Origin: Citroniella saccharovorans
Lineage (GTDB): Bacteria; Bacillota; Clostridia; Tissierellales; Peptoniphilaceae
DNA length: 64,000 nt
NCBI RefSeq assembly: GCF_035481615.1
Contig: NZ_JAYKOT010000003.1
Coordinates: forward strand, 1,116,001 to 1,180,000
Direction: 5' to 3'
The notes under the pieces are model-generated. The model saw only the letters and a list, made by a program, of their open reading frames with translations, was not told the origin of the DNA and ran no database searches. Shown here in pieces: positions 26,472 through 35,977 of the stretch (the stretch's first letter is position 1; each line of letters opens with the position of its first letter). The translations under genes were made by a program, and so were the position numbers.

Positions 26472-29039
26472 TTATTTTATTACTTTATAACCAGCTTCAT
26501 TAATAGAATTAACTAACTCATCTTCTCTAAATGAATCATTAAATTCGATATAAAGCTCTTTTTTATCTAATGTAACCTCAGCCTTATCTACGTCTTTAGT
26601 ATTTAAAGCTATTTTTTCTACAGTTTTTTTGCAATGGTCGCACATCATATTTTCAACAGTATAAGTTTTTTTCATTTTTCCCTTTTCTCCTTCAATTTTT
26701 TTATTAATTTTAATTTGATCTTTATCATTTTCTATGTTTTTTAAATTGTATTTTTTGTCTCTTTCTTCAATTTGTTCTTTCATAGACTTATGAAGCATCT
26801 TATAATTGTTTAACCTAAGAGCGTTGCCAACAACAAAAAGAGATGATAAGCTCATCGCTAAAGACCCTAACATTGGATTTAGTACAATCCCAAAACTAGA
26901 AAAAGCTCCTGCTGCGATTGGTATTAGAATAATATTATAAATGAAGGCCCAGAATAAATTTTCTTTAATATTTCTTAAAGTAGCTTTACTTAAGCCTATT
27001 GCATTTACAACATCGAGTAAATTATTATTTAAAATTACCATATCAGCAGATTCAACAGCTATATCAGTTCCAGATCCTATAGCAATTGAAGACTTTGCCC
27101 TAGCTAAGCTAGGTGCATCATTTATTCCGTCTCCAACCATCAAGGTATTATAACCTTCTTCATTTTTTGAATTAATATATCTTTCCTTGTCACTTGGAAG
27201 AACATCTGCCTTAAATTCTTCTATATTTAAATCTCTTGCAAACTTGCTAGCTGTATTAAAATTATCCCCTGTAAGCATCAAAACTTTTATCTTCATATTT
27301 TGAAGACTTTCAATAGCCTCTTTAGAGGATGGTTTTATGAGGTCTATTACAGCAATTAGTCCCAAAATCTCACTATCATCTGCAAGTCCCATAACGGTCT
27401 TCCCATCCCTTGATAAGTCATTCATAAGCTTAGAAGCTTCTTTATAATTAGCCCTATTTTCAAGACTTGATATCTTGCCTAAAAAATATTTTTTCCCTTC
27501 TATCTCTCCTATTATCCCGCTTCCACTTAAATTCCTAAAGTTGTTTATTTTATAAAAACTATCTGATGATTTCATATATTCATCTACAACAGCTTTTGCA
27601 ATTGGATGCTCAGAATGTTTTTCAAGTGAAGCAGCTAACTTTAGTAACTCTCCATTTGTTTCTTTTATTTCTAAAATATCAGTAACAGCTGGATATCCAT
27701 AAGTTATAGTACCTGTCTTGTCAAAAATTGCTAGATCTGTTTTACCAATACTTTCTAAGCTTTGACCTGATTTGATTAAAATAGAATTTCTTGCAGCCTT
27801 ACCTGTAGCAACCATTATTGCAACTGGTGTTGCTAGTCCTAGTGCACAAGGGCATGATACAACTAAAACCGAAATTGCATATATTAAAGACTTTTCAAAG
27901 CCAATTCCAATTATATTCCAGATTAAGAAGGTTACTAATGAGATTAGTATTACAATTGGAATAAAAATTCCAGAAACTTTATCAGCTAATTTCGCAATGG
28001 GTGCTTTAGTTTGGTTCGCATCTTCAACTAGCCTGATAATCTTTGAAATCTCAGTATCGCTTCCAACTTTTTCAGCCTTTAACTTAACAGTTCCAGTAAG
28101 AATAATACTAGATGAAATAATTCTATCTCCAACTTTTTTATAAATCGGAAGAGATTCACCGCTAATACTTGAGGTGTCAACATCTGATCCACCTTCCATA
28201 ACTATCCCATCAACTGGGGCCTTTTCTCCAGGCTTTATTAAAATTATATCGGAAACTCTTAAGTCATCTACAGAAACTTTTTCTTCCCTTCCATCTACAA
28301 TTCTAACTGCAAATTTTGGAGCTAAATCCATAAGGTCTCTAATTGCCTTAGTAGCCTTGTGCTTGCTTTTATCTTCTAAATATTTACCGATACTTATTAA
28401 AGTTAGAATCATTGCAGCTGACTCAAAATATAGTGAGTGTCTTAAATGGCTTACACTATTAAAGTCCATATACATCAGACTATCCAAGATTTTAAATAAA
28501 ACATATACACTATATATAAAAGAAGCGGAAGAACCAAGCGCTATTAAAGAATCCATATTTGGATTTTTATAAAAAATAGCCTTAAATCCTCTTGTAAAAT
28601 ATTCATAATTTATTAACATAATAATTGCTGATATTAACATTTGGCTTAGTGCAAAAAGTCCAGAAGCTTCAATTTTTTCAAAATTAAATGGTAATTTTAG
28701 TCCCAGCATTTCCCCCATAGCTATATACATTAAAATAAGCATAAGTAAAATAGAAAAAATAAGACGAATTTTTTTAGACTTTAATTTCTTATCACTTTTG
28801 ATATCATTTTGTTTTTCTTTTGTAATCTCTTTTGAAGCTAAACTTGCCCCATACCCAGCTGCTTCGCATGCCTCAATTATCTTCTCAATATCACTAGAAT
28901 TTTTATGCCTTACGGTCATTTTATTAGTAAGAAGATTAACAGCTACAAATTCTACTGAGTCCAAATTTTTTACTGCTTTTTCAATTCTAGCCTGGCAAGA
29001 TGCACAGGTCATTCCCTCTATATTAAATTCTGATTGCAT
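26472..29039 (-). CDS. copA: copper-translocating P1B-type ATPase with N- and C-terminal metal-binding domains
   Basis: 855 residues. N-terminal HMA domain with GMTCASC (Cys12, Cys15); membrane helices; CPC metal site in VVSCPCALGLATP near 395; phosphorylation motif DKTGTI near 440; HP motif in EHPIAKAVV; hinge GDGINDAP near 638. After the last helices there is a linker and a second complete HMA domain (MMCDHC, last 67 residues), an unusual C-terminal position. That terminal domain begins with an in-frame ATG (26673-26675) preceded by AAGGAGAAAAGGG and could also be translated alone as a CopZ-like chaperone. Role: Cu(I) export. No CsoR or CopY gene is adjacent. Confidence 0.95.
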   Translation of the reverse strand: MQSEFNIEGMTCASCQARIEKAVKNLDSVEFVAVNLLTNKMTVRHKNSSDIEKIIEACEAAGYGASLASKEITKEKQNDIKSDKKLKSKKIRLIFSILLMLILMYIAMGEMLGLKLPFNFEKIEASGLFALSQMLISAIIMLINYEYFTRGFKAIFYKNPNMDSLIALGSSASFIYSVYVLFKILDSLMYMDFNSVSHLRHSLYFESAAMILTLISIGKYLEDKSKHKATKAIRDLMDLAPKFAVRIVDGREEKVSVDDLRVSDIILIKPGEKAPVDGIVMEGGSDVDTSSISGESLPIYKKVGDRIISSSIILTGTVKLKAEKVGSDTEISKIIRLVEDANQTKAPIAKLADKVSGIFIPIVILISLVTFLIWNIIGIGFEKSLIYAISVLVVSCPCALGLATPVAIMVATGKAARNSILIKSGQSLESIGKTDLAIFDKTGTITYGYPAVTDILEIKETNGELLKLAASLEKHSEHPIAKAVVDEYMKSSDSFYKINNFRNLSGSGIIGEIEGKKYFLGKISSLENRANYKEASKLMNDLSRDGKTVMGLADDSEILGLIAVIDLIKPSSKEAIESLQNMKIKVLMLTGDNFNTASKFARDLNIEEFKADVLPSDKERYINSKNEEGYNTLMVGDGINDAPSLARAKSSIAIGSGTDIAVESADMVILNNNLLDVVNAIGLSKATLRNIKENLFWAFIYNIILIPIAAGAFSSFGIVLNPMLGSLAMSLSSLFVVGNALRLNNYKMLHKSMKEQIEERDKKYNLKNIENDKDQIKINKKIEGEKGKMKKTYTVENMMCDHCKKTVEKIALNTKDVDKAEVTLDKKELYIEFNDSFREDELVNSINEAGYKVIK

Positions 29040-29116
29040 AATTCTCCTTTTATTAAAGTTAATAACATATCTAAATAATACAACTGCTTAAATTATTTAT
29101 TTAAAGTAATCTTTTC

Positions 29117-29145
29117 TTTGCAAAAGCTAGTCAATTGACTAGCTT
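29117..29145 (-). terminator. perfect 22-base palindrome between the zinc peptidase gene and copA
   Basis: Arms AAGCTAGTCAA / TTGACTAGCTT (29124-29145) form a perfect palindrome just past the zinc metallopeptidase stop. Only TTTT follows on the minus strand, so it may be a weak terminator, or an operator for copA, which starts about 85 bases downstream. Confidence 0.45.
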
Positions 29146-29154
29146 AAAAAACAA

Positions 29155-30009
29155 TTAAAATGTATTTCCATCCTCAATAGTTCCATATTCAAATCCCTTA
29201 TTAAACCATTTCATTCTATCTTCACTAGTTCCATGAGTAAAACTATCAGGATTTATTGTACCTGTATTTTTCATTTGTAAAGTATCATCTCCAACTGACC
29301 TAGCTGCTTCCATAGCCTCCTCTATATCCCCTTTTTCCAAATATCCCTTATCCTGAACATATCTTGCAAATACTCCAGCAAAATAATCGGCTTGAAGTTC
29401 CAATCTTACAGATATTTCATTGGCTACCTTTTTTGAGCTAGAGGCCATTTGTCTGTGAGCATCATTTAAAATTCCAAGTTGGTTTTGAACGTGATGTCCA
29501 ATTTCATGGGCTATAACATAGGCAAAGGCAAAATCTCCCTTTGACCCCAAATCCCTTTTCATTGTATTATAAAAACTGAGGTCAATATATATTTTCTCAT
29601 CAGCTGAACAGTAAAATGGGCCAACGGCAGAAGAAGATACTCCGCATCCAGATTTAATTCCTCCAGAATAAATAACTAAGCTTGGCTCCTCGTAAGTTTT
29701 TCCAATTTCTTTAAATTTTTCATTCCATACATCTTCTGTGTCTGCAAGCACAACCCCAGTAAATTTTTTTATATCTTCACTGTCTGAAAAATCTTCGTCA
29801 CTTATAATATTTGTAGATTGACTTTGACTTTGAACTCCACTTAATATATAAGGTAAGCTGCTAAGTTTTCCTCCAAATAATAAATAGGCTACGGCTAAAA
29901 GAACCATTGCTCCTCCCGAAAGCCTAATGCCTCCAAGCCCGCCTAGTCTACCACCAGAGCCGCGTCTATCTTCTATATTAGAACTTGATCTTCTATTTTC
30001 CCATTTCAT
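29155..30009 (-). CDS. neutral zinc metallopeptidase, YpfJ family
   Basis: 284 residues from the ATG at 30007-30009, chosen because GGAG lies eight bases upstream; two ATGs slightly further upstream are alternatives. After an Arg/Gly-rich N-terminus (EDRRGSGGRLGGLGG) there is one membrane helix (about 35-50) and an extracytoplasmic zinc peptidase domain with HEIGHHVQNQ near 165 and the third ligand in LELQADYFAGVFA. Tail motif GTSEDRMKWFNKGF is characteristic of the YpfJ/DUF-type putative neutral zinc metallopeptidases. Substrate unknown. Divergent from the glycosyltransferase gene. Confidence 0.9.
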   Translation of the reverse strand: MKWENRRSSSNIEDRRGSGGRLGGLGGIRLSGGAMVLLAVAYLLFGGKLSSLPYILSGVQSQSQSTNIISDEDFSDSEDIKKFTGVVLADTEDVWNEKFKEIGKTYEEPSLVIYSGGIKSGCGVSSSAVGPFYCSADEKIYIDLSFYNTMKRDLGSKGDFAFAYVIAHEIGHHVQNQLGILNDAHRQMASSSKKVANEISVRLELQADYFAGVFARYVQDKGYLEKGDIEEAMEAARSVGDDTLQMKNTGTINPDSFTHGTSEDRMKWFNKGFEYGTIEDGNTF

Positions 30010-30076
30010 ATACATCACTCCAATAAATATTTTACATATATTATATACCCATAATATTGTAAAAATAAATTCAAGC

Positions 30077-30106
30077 TTGAAATAATATAATTATGTATGA
30101 TAGAAT
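30077..30106 (+). promoter_or_regulatory. candidate promoter of the glycosyltransferase gene
   Basis: TTGAAA (30077-30082), 18 bases, TAGAAT (30101-30106) with TGA before the -10. A perfect palindrome TTCAAGCTTGAA (30070-30081) covers the -35, as an operator might. Confidence 0.45.
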
Positions 30107-30133
30107 TGAGTTACTTAAATTTAGGAGGATATA

Positions 30134-31370
30134 ATGAAAATTTTATTAACTTCTGATTGGTCCATTGGAAATATCAACGGTGTAGTAGTTTCAATAATGA
30201 ATCTGTATAATGAATTAAAAAAAGACGGTCATGATGTGAGAATTCTTACTCTTTCAAAAAAAGATGAATCCTATGTTGATGGAGACTTCTATTTTGTGAG
30301 ATCTTTTGGAATTAAATTTTATCCTGACCTTAGAGCTACTTTCGCTATAAATAGTAGAATATTAAAAAAACTCATAGAGTGGAAACCTGACATTGTTCAT
30401 TCTCAGTGCGAGTTCTTTACTTACTATTTTGCCTATAAAATCGCAATTGAATCTAGTGCTCCCTTAATTCACACCTATCATACACTCTATGAATACTATA
30501 CAAAATATGTAATACCATCTGAAACAGTTGGTAGGCTTATTGTGCAAAATTATATGAGGGTTAGATTAAGAGACTGCGACGCTATAATTGCACCAACAAA
30601 CAAGGTTAAAAAATCACTTGAAAATGCTAAAGTATATGGAAAAATAAAAGTAATTCCAACTGGAATTGATTTAGATAAATATAATAAGAATCTTCCTAGT
30701 GAAGAACTTGAAGATTTAAGAAAAAGTTTTAATATAGATAAAAATAAAAAAATAATTCTTTCACTTGGTAGGGTTGCCAGAGAGAAAAAATATAGATCTT
30801 TTATTAAAATATATTAAATCAAGTCTATCTCATAGGGATGATTTTGTTTTTATGATAGTAGGATCAGGTCCATATATAGATGAAATAAAAAAACTTACAA
30901 AAGAATTAGATCTTGAAAATAAGGTTATATTTACAGGTCTAGTTAAGCCAGAAGAAGTTACAAAATATTATAGGCTTGCAGATATTTTTGCATGTGCATC
31001 AAAAAGTGAAACTCAAGGACTTACTTATATAGAAGCCCTAGCAAATGGCTTAGTTGAAATTTGTCTAAAAGATGATGCTATAGATGGTGTTATTGAAGAT
31101 GGATACAATGGATTTATATTTGAAAATGAAGAAGACTTTTCAATTAAATGCCAAAAACTCCTTGATGATGATAGTTTAAGAATAAAAATGGGAGAAAACG
31201 CTAAAAAATCTAGCACTAAATTTTCTACAACAGCTTTTAAAGATAGAGTCTTTTTGCTTTATAAAGATGTTTTAGAAAATTTTAACCCAAATAATAAAAG
31301 AGGTGTAACTTACATGACACATAAAATAAAAGTTACTGGTACAGTGCTCATGAAAAAAATCCTAAAATAA
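30134..31370 (+). pseudogene. frameshifted GT4-family glycosyltransferase
   Basis: A glycosyltransferase of the GT4 family similar to diacylglycerol glucosyltransferases that start glycolipid or lipoteichoic-acid-anchor synthesis. The first frame (30134-30817) gives the acceptor-side domain, beginning MKILLTSDWSIGNINGVV and including QCEFFTYYFAYK, HTYHTLYEYYTKY and IPTGIDLDKY. It breaks at an A6 run (30785-30790); deleting one A restores REKNIDLLLKYIKS and joins the second frame, which holds the donor-side domain with GSGPYIDEI, SETQGLTYIEALANGL and EDGYNGF. The joined product would be about 411 residues. The lesion is a single +1 in a homopolymer, so it could be a sequencing error; the rest is well conserved. 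Confidence 0.85.
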
Positions 31371-31424
31371 AGCTGATTTAAATTTCTAGATAACTAATAG
31401 TTTTAAAAAACAAAAATTTATAAT

Positions 31425-31456
31425 ATTTAAAAAGGAGAAGCTAATAGCTTCTCCTT
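31425..31456 (-). terminator. intrinsic terminator overlapping the mreB stop codon
   Basis: Arms AAGGAGAAGCTA / TAGCTTCTCCTT (31432-31456) include the last codons and stop of mreB; TTTTTAAATATT follows on the minus strand. It may also stop the convergent glycosyltransferase transcript. Confidence 0.75.
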
Positions 31457-32506
31457 AATCTTTGTTTTTCCTCTAATATTTGTCTTCTAGCATCTTCATA
31501 AGACTGATTATCCGATTCCAATTTACTAATCCATGAAAGAGCCTTCCCAGTTCCCTTAACTACAGCTGAAATAGCTTCTTCTGAAACTTTAACATCAATC
31601 CCAATTCTATCCATTATTCTTTGAGAAAGTCCCTTTACAAGAGATCCCCCACCAGTCATAATAGCTCCTTTTTCAAAAAAGATCTGAAGCGATTTCAGGA
31701 GGAGTTTTATCTAAAACATAATAGCATGCATTAATTATTTCATTTATTGGAGATTCCAAGGCTTCTAAAACATCAAGTGGAGTTACAAAAACCTGCATTG
31801 GTAATCCATTAATTAAACTTCTTCCTCTTATTTCAAATAATTTATCTGTGTTTTGAATATCTTCTACATCAGATAAAGAAATTTTAATATCTTCTGCTGT
31901 TCTTTCTCCAATTAGCATATTATATTTGTTTTTAATATATGACATAATTGCTTCATCAAGCTCGTCTCCAGCAATATTAATAGACTTATTGATAACTATA
32001 GAACCCATAGCAATAACTGCAACATCAGTTGTACCACCACCAATATCAATTATCATATGACCACCTGGATCTGAAATATCTATTCCGCTTCCAATAGCAG
32101 CTGCAAGAGGCTCTTCTATAAGATATGTTCTATTTGCTCCAGCTTTTCTTGATGCCTGAAGCACAGCTCTTTTTTGTACAGGAGTTATTTGGCTTGGAAC
32201 GCAAATTATAACATCTGGCCTAATTAGAGATTTTCCAATAGATTTTTCTATAAAATATTTAAGCATTTTTTCAGTAGAATTGTAATCTGCAATTACTCCG
32301 TCCTTCATGGGTCTTGTTGCAATTATATTACCAGGAGTTCTCCCAAGCATTTTTTTCGCTTTAGATCCAACTGCCAATATCTTACCAGTAAAAGCATCCA
32401 TGGCAACAACAGATGGTTCATTTAAAACAACTCCTCTACCTTTTACATAAACTAAAACCGAAGCCGTCCCCAAATCAATTGCTAAGCTTCTTCTTAAAGT
32501 TGCCAT
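31441..32506 (-). pseudogene. mreB: frameshifted rod-shape protein MreB/Mbl
   Basis: Bacterial actin homologue. The first frame (31673-32506) has the actin-fold phosphate 1 motif AIDLGTASVLVY (residues 9-20), the polymer-contact region, and the phosphate 2 motif IDIGGGTTDVAVI; it stops at PPEIASDLF. The second frame (31441-31659) supplies the rest from GGGSLVKGLSQRI, an adenine-contact motif. Dropping one T from the T6 run at about 31671-31676 (minus strand) rejoins them as SDLFEKGAIMTGGG, giving about 354 residues, the family's usual size. MreB is expected in rods, whereas the presumed relatives are cocci, so either decay or a sequencing error is plausible. Located downstream of metK in the carD operon. 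Confidence 0.85.
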
Positions 32507-32521
32507 ATTCCCCCCTGAATT

Positions 32522-33703
32522 TTACTTTAGATATTTTTTAAGATCTTCAACTTTATCTAATTTTTCCCAAGGAAGATCAAGATCGGATCTTCCAAAGTGA
32601 CCATAAGCAGCTGTTTGTTTGTAAATAGGTCTTTTTAAATCAAACTTTTCTATAATAGCAAGTGGTCTTAAATCAAAGTTTTCTTCAATAATTTTTACAA
32701 GTTCTTCATTAGTAAACTTACTTGTACCAAAACTTTCTGCATATATTGAAAGTGGTCTAGCAACCCCAATAGCGTATGAAAGGCCAATTTCAAGTTCTTC
32801 AGAAAGTCCTGCGGCTACCATATTTTTAGCAGCATATCTAGCTGCATAGGCTGCAGATCTATCAACCTTAGTTGGATCCTTTCCAGAAAAAGCTCCTCCA
32901 CCATTTCTTGCAAAGCCGCCATAAGTATCGACAATAATCTTTCTTCCAGTAAGTCCAGAGTCTCCCATTGGTCCACCAATTTCAAATCTACCAGTTGGAT
33001 TGATATAATACTTAGTATTCTCATCAATTAGATTTTCTGGAATTATCTTTTTAATTAACTTTTCTTTTATATCACTTCTTAAACTTTCTGTATCTATTTC
33101 TGGTGAGTGCTGAGTAGAAACAACTACTGAATCAACTCTAACAGGTTTATAATTATCATACTCGACTGTAACTTGACTTTTCCCATCTGGTCTTAGATAA
33201 TTTAAAACTTCATCTTTTCTTAGCTTTGTTAAACCTTTTGTAAGTTTGTGAGCTAAATATATTGGAAGTGGTAGGTACTCATCTGTTTGATTTGAAGCGT
33301 ATCCAAATATTATGCCTTGATCTCCAGCTCCAATTTCATCATATCTATCACTAGCTCCGCTTTTCGCTTCAAATGACTTATCTACCCCTAAAGCTATATC
33401 TTGAGACTGCTCATTTATAGCTGTAAGAACTGAACATGTTTCAGCATCGAATCCATATTTAGCTCTTGTATATCCAATTTCTCTAACTGTGTTCCTAACA
33501 ATATTTTGAATATCTACATAAGCACTTGTAGAAATTTCTCCCATAACCATTACAAGTCCAGTTGAAACAGTTGTTTCGCATGCAACTCTTGCATTTTTAT
33601 CTTTTCTTAATAATTCATCCAAAATCGCATCTGATATTTGATCACAGATTTTATCTGGATGTCCTTCAGTTACAGATTCAGATGTAAAAAAATATCTAGT
33701 CAT
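32522..33703 (-). CDS. metK: S-adenosylmethionine synthetase
   Basis: 393 residues; makes S-adenosylmethionine from methionine and ATP as a cytoplasmic tetramer. Visible motifs: GHPDKICDQISDAILD (residues 14-29) at the N-terminus, the P-loop-like GAGDQGIIFGYA near 120, and FARNGGGAFSGKDPTKVD near 265 with KVDRSAAYAARY after it. Length is normal. No SAM riboswitch is seen upstream; the gene sits eight bases inside the 3' end of the ispF gene in the carD-PIN/TRAM-ispD-ispF-metK-mreB operon. Confidence 0.97.
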   Translation of the reverse strand: MTRYFFTSESVTEGHPDKICDQISDAILDELLRKDKNARVACETTVSTGLVMVMGEISTSAYVDIQNIVRNTVREIGYTRAKYGFDAETCSVLTAINEQSQDIALGVDKSFEAKSGASDRYDEIGAGDQGIIFGYASNQTDEYLPLPIYLAHKLTKGLTKLRKDEVLNYLRPDGKSQVTVEYDNYKPVRVDSVVVSTQHSPEIDTESLRSDIKEKLIKKIIPENLIDENTKYYINPTGRFEIGGPMGDSGLTGRKIIVDTYGGFARNGGGAFSGKDPTKVDRSAAYAARYAAKNMVAAGLSEELEIGLSYAIGVARPLSIYAESFGTSKFTNEELVKIIEENFDLRPLAIIEKFDLKRPIYKQTAAYGHFGRSDLDLPWEKLDKVEDLKKYLK

Positions 33704-34184
33704 AATTTCCTCCTATTTCCTTTAGAAGACATACACTGTATGCCTCTATGCCCTCCTTTTTTCCTACAAATCCCAGTCCTTCAGTAGTTGTAGCCTTAAC
33801 TGAGACTCTATCTATTTCTATTTCAAGTATATTGGAAATTTTTTCTCTCATCTTATCAATATAATTTTTTAATTTTGGGCTTTGACAAGCAATGATAGAG
33901 TCAATATTTTCTATCCTATACCCCTTCTTCAATATCATACTATTTACTTTCTCTAAAAGCAACAGAGAAGAAATATCTTTATACTTATTATCCGTATCTG
34001 AAAATTGGTAACCAATATCCCTTAATGCAAGTGCTCCAAGCATAGAATCCATAATAGCATGCACTAAAACGTCTGCATCAGAGTGACCTAAAAGTCCCTT
34101 ATCATAAGGAATTTCTACTCCACCTAAAATAAGCTTTCTACCTTCTTTAAACTCATGAACGTCATAACCATTACCTATTCTCAT
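33696..34184 (-). CDS. ispF: 2-C-methyl-D-erythritol 2,4-cyclodiphosphate synthase
   Basis: 162 residues from the ATG giving MRIGNGYDVHEF; a further ATG seven codons upstream lies inside ispD and is less likely. IspF cyclises CDP-methylerythritol 2-phosphate in the non-mevalonate isoprenoid pathway. The zinc ligands are in GYDVHEF (Asp8, His10) and the VHAIMD stretch; GHSDADVLVHAIMD and the C-terminal ATTTEGLGFVGKKEGI are characteristic. Directly preceded by ispD with overlap, so the two pathway steps are co-translated. Confidence 0.95.
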   Translation of the reverse strand: MRIGNGYDVHEFKEGRKLILGGVEIPYDKGLLGHSDADVLVHAIMDSMLGALALRDIGYQFSDTDNKYKDISSLLLLEKVNSMILKKGYRIENIDSIIACQSPKLKNYIDKMREKISNILEIEIDRVSVKATTTEGLGFVGKKEGIEAYSVCLLKEIGGNYD

Positions 34185-34869
34185 AATAATCCTCCTCTTT
34201 TGCAATTAAATCTGCCAAATAAAGATCTTCAGGAGTAGTTATTTTGATATTATTATAATTTGACTCATAAATATATACTTCTTCTCCAAGCTTTGAAACA
34301 AAAATAGAATCATCAGTCGCTTCAATTTTACCATAAAATTTATTGTAAGCTTCTTTAATAATCTTATTACTAAAAATTTGAGGTGTTTGAACCCTAAAAA
34401 TATTCTTTCTAGCTGGTGAAGATATAACTTTCATATTATCGACTACTTTAACAGTATCTTTTTCTCTAACAGCAAAAACTACCGCATTTTTTCCTTTAAA
34501 AAAATCCAAAGCCCTAATAATATCATCTTTTGATACAAATGGCCTAACTCCATCGTGAAAAACAGAAATTCCATCGTCATCTAGAAGCTTAATTGCATTG
34601 AAAGTAGATTCCTCTCTAGTTTTTCCTCCAATTATTATCTGAATATCCCTGAACTTTTTAGATAAATTTTCTTCAATAAATTTCTTATCTTCTTGTCTGA
34701 TAACAAGAAATATTTTATCAAAAATATTTAGATCATAAAATTTATTTAAGGTCCTTTCAATTATAGGAATATTATTTACTTCAATAAACTGTTTTGGAGT
34801 TTTCATTCCCATCCTATTACCAGACCCAGCAGCAGTAATTATAGCATATATCTTTTCTCCATTATACAT
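34171..34869 (-). CDS. ispD: 2-C-methyl-D-erythritol 4-phosphate cytidylyltransferase
   Basis: 232 residues; couples CTP to methylerythritol phosphate. N-terminal nucleotide-binding loop AAGSGNRMGMKTPKQF (residues about 13-28), central HDGVRPFV and the ATDDSIFV segment match the family. Overlaps ispF and starts three bases after the PIN/TRAM gene. Together with ispF it shows that this organism uses the MEP pathway for isoprenoids. Confidence 0.95.
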   Translation of the reverse strand: MYNGEKIYAIITAAGSGNRMGMKTPKQFIEVNNIPIIERTLNKFYDLNIFDKIFLVIRQEDKKFIEENLSKKFRDIQIIIGGKTREESTFNAIKLLDDDGISVFHDGVRPFVSKDDIIRALDFFKGKNAVVFAVREKDTVKVVDNMKVISSPARKNIFRVQTPQIFSNKIIKEAYNKFYGKIEATDDSIFVSKLGEEVYIYESNYNNIKITTPEDLYLADLIAKEEDYYENR

Positions 34870-34872
34870 AAT

Positions 34873-35955
34873 TTACTCATCAACCCTTACAAAGATCATC
34901 TTGCCAGCAGCAGTTTGTAATATGGATGTAACAACTGTGTCTACTCTTTTACCTATATAATTTTTCCCATCTTCTACAACAATCATAGTTCCATCATCTA
35001 AATAAGCAAGCCCTTGATTATGCTCCTTCCCCTCTTTTACAACCTCAACGCTTATATGCTCTCCATGTAATACATCAGGTTTTAGGCTCAAGGCAAGTTC
35101 ATTGATATTTAATATCTTTATTGATTGAAGTTGAGAAACTTTATTTAAATTATAATCAGTAGTTATAATCGAAGCTCCAAGTTCTTTTGCTAGCCTCATA
35201 AGTTTTGTGTCAACCTCTTTTATATCTTTATAGTCCTTATCAGTCATACTTATATTAACAGACTTATTTTCTTTAAGTTCATCTAAAATATCTAGTCCTC
35301 TCCTACCTTTTGTTCTTCTTATATCATCAGATGAATCTGCAATATTTTGAAGCTCCAAAAGAACAAAATTTGGAACTAAAAGCTTACCATCCAAAAAGCC
35401 AAGTTCAATAATTTTCTTAATCCTACCATCAATAATAGATGAGGTATCAAGTAGTCTTATACTTCTATTATCCTTAGCTTGATTTTTATTCTTTTCTTCC
35501 TTATTAGATTTTCCAATAAAACCTACAAGTTCGGATGAACTTTTTAAAGCGAATTTAATTCCCAAATATCCTAATACGATGTAGAGAACAATAGTTATAA
35601 TGAGGCTAAATATACCGCTAATATATGGTATTTGGATATCCTTTATAGGAAGAGAAATAAAATAAGATAAAATAAGTCCAAAAATAAGTCCAAAGCTTCC
35701 AAATACAACATCTCTAGCAGGAACTCTTGATAACTCAAGCTCCATTTTAGTAACTAATTTTTCTAAACCCTTTATTAAAGTTGGCGTAATTAAATAAAAC
35801 AAAATTGCAAAAATTAATGAAAAACCAATTTTTGCAAAAATATTTAAATAGCCCCTAAAATTAATAATACCTGAATGTGATAGTGCTAAATTAAGAGAGA
35901 ATCCTAAGACTCCTCCTAATAAAGCTATCACAAAACGTAAAATTTTCTTTAACAC
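34873..35955 (-). CDS. YacL-type membrane protein with PIN and TRAM domains
   Basis: 360 residues: four membrane helices in the first 150 residues, then a PIN nuclease-like domain (about 165-290) whose acidic residues appear in LLDTSSIIDGRI (Asp near 170), LELQNIADSSDD and ITTDYNLNK, and a C-terminal TRAM domain (about 295-355). This is the standard YacL (PIN/TRAM) protein encoded beside carD and ispD in Firmicutes. RNA cleavage is expected from the PIN fold, but its substrate is unknown. Confidence 0.93.
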   Translation of the reverse strand: MLKKILRFVIALLGGVLGFSLNLALSHSGIINFRGYLNIFAKIGFSLIFAILFYLITPTLIKGLEKLVTKMELELSRVPARDVVFGSFGLIFGLILSYFISLPIKDIQIPYISGIFSLIITIVLYIVLGYLGIKFALKSSSELVGFIGKSNKEEKNKNQAKDNRSIRLLDTSSIIDGRIKKIIELGFLDGKLLVPNFVLLELQNIADSSDDIRRTKGRRGLDILDELKENKSVNISMTDKDYKDIKEVDTKLMRLAKELGASIITTDYNLNKVSQLQSIKILNINELALSLKPDVLHGEHISVEVVKEGKEHNQGLAYLDDGTMIVVEDGKNYIGKRVDTVVTSILQTAAGKMIFVRVDE

Positions 35956-35977
35956 ATTAGCATCTCCTCTTTCTCAA

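Noticed and set aside
27772..28572. Long + strand open frames opposite copA
   Set aside because: Shadow frames of a well-supported gene on the other strand; no start signals or family similarity.
30134..31370. Programmed ribosomal frameshifting as the reason for the split glycosyltransferase
   Set aside because: The site is a plain A6 without a slippery heptamer plus downstream structure that I can see, and the same sort of lesion occurs in unrelated genes.
32522..33720. SAM riboswitch or T-box ahead of metK
   Set aside because: metK overlaps ispF by eight bases; there is no leader.
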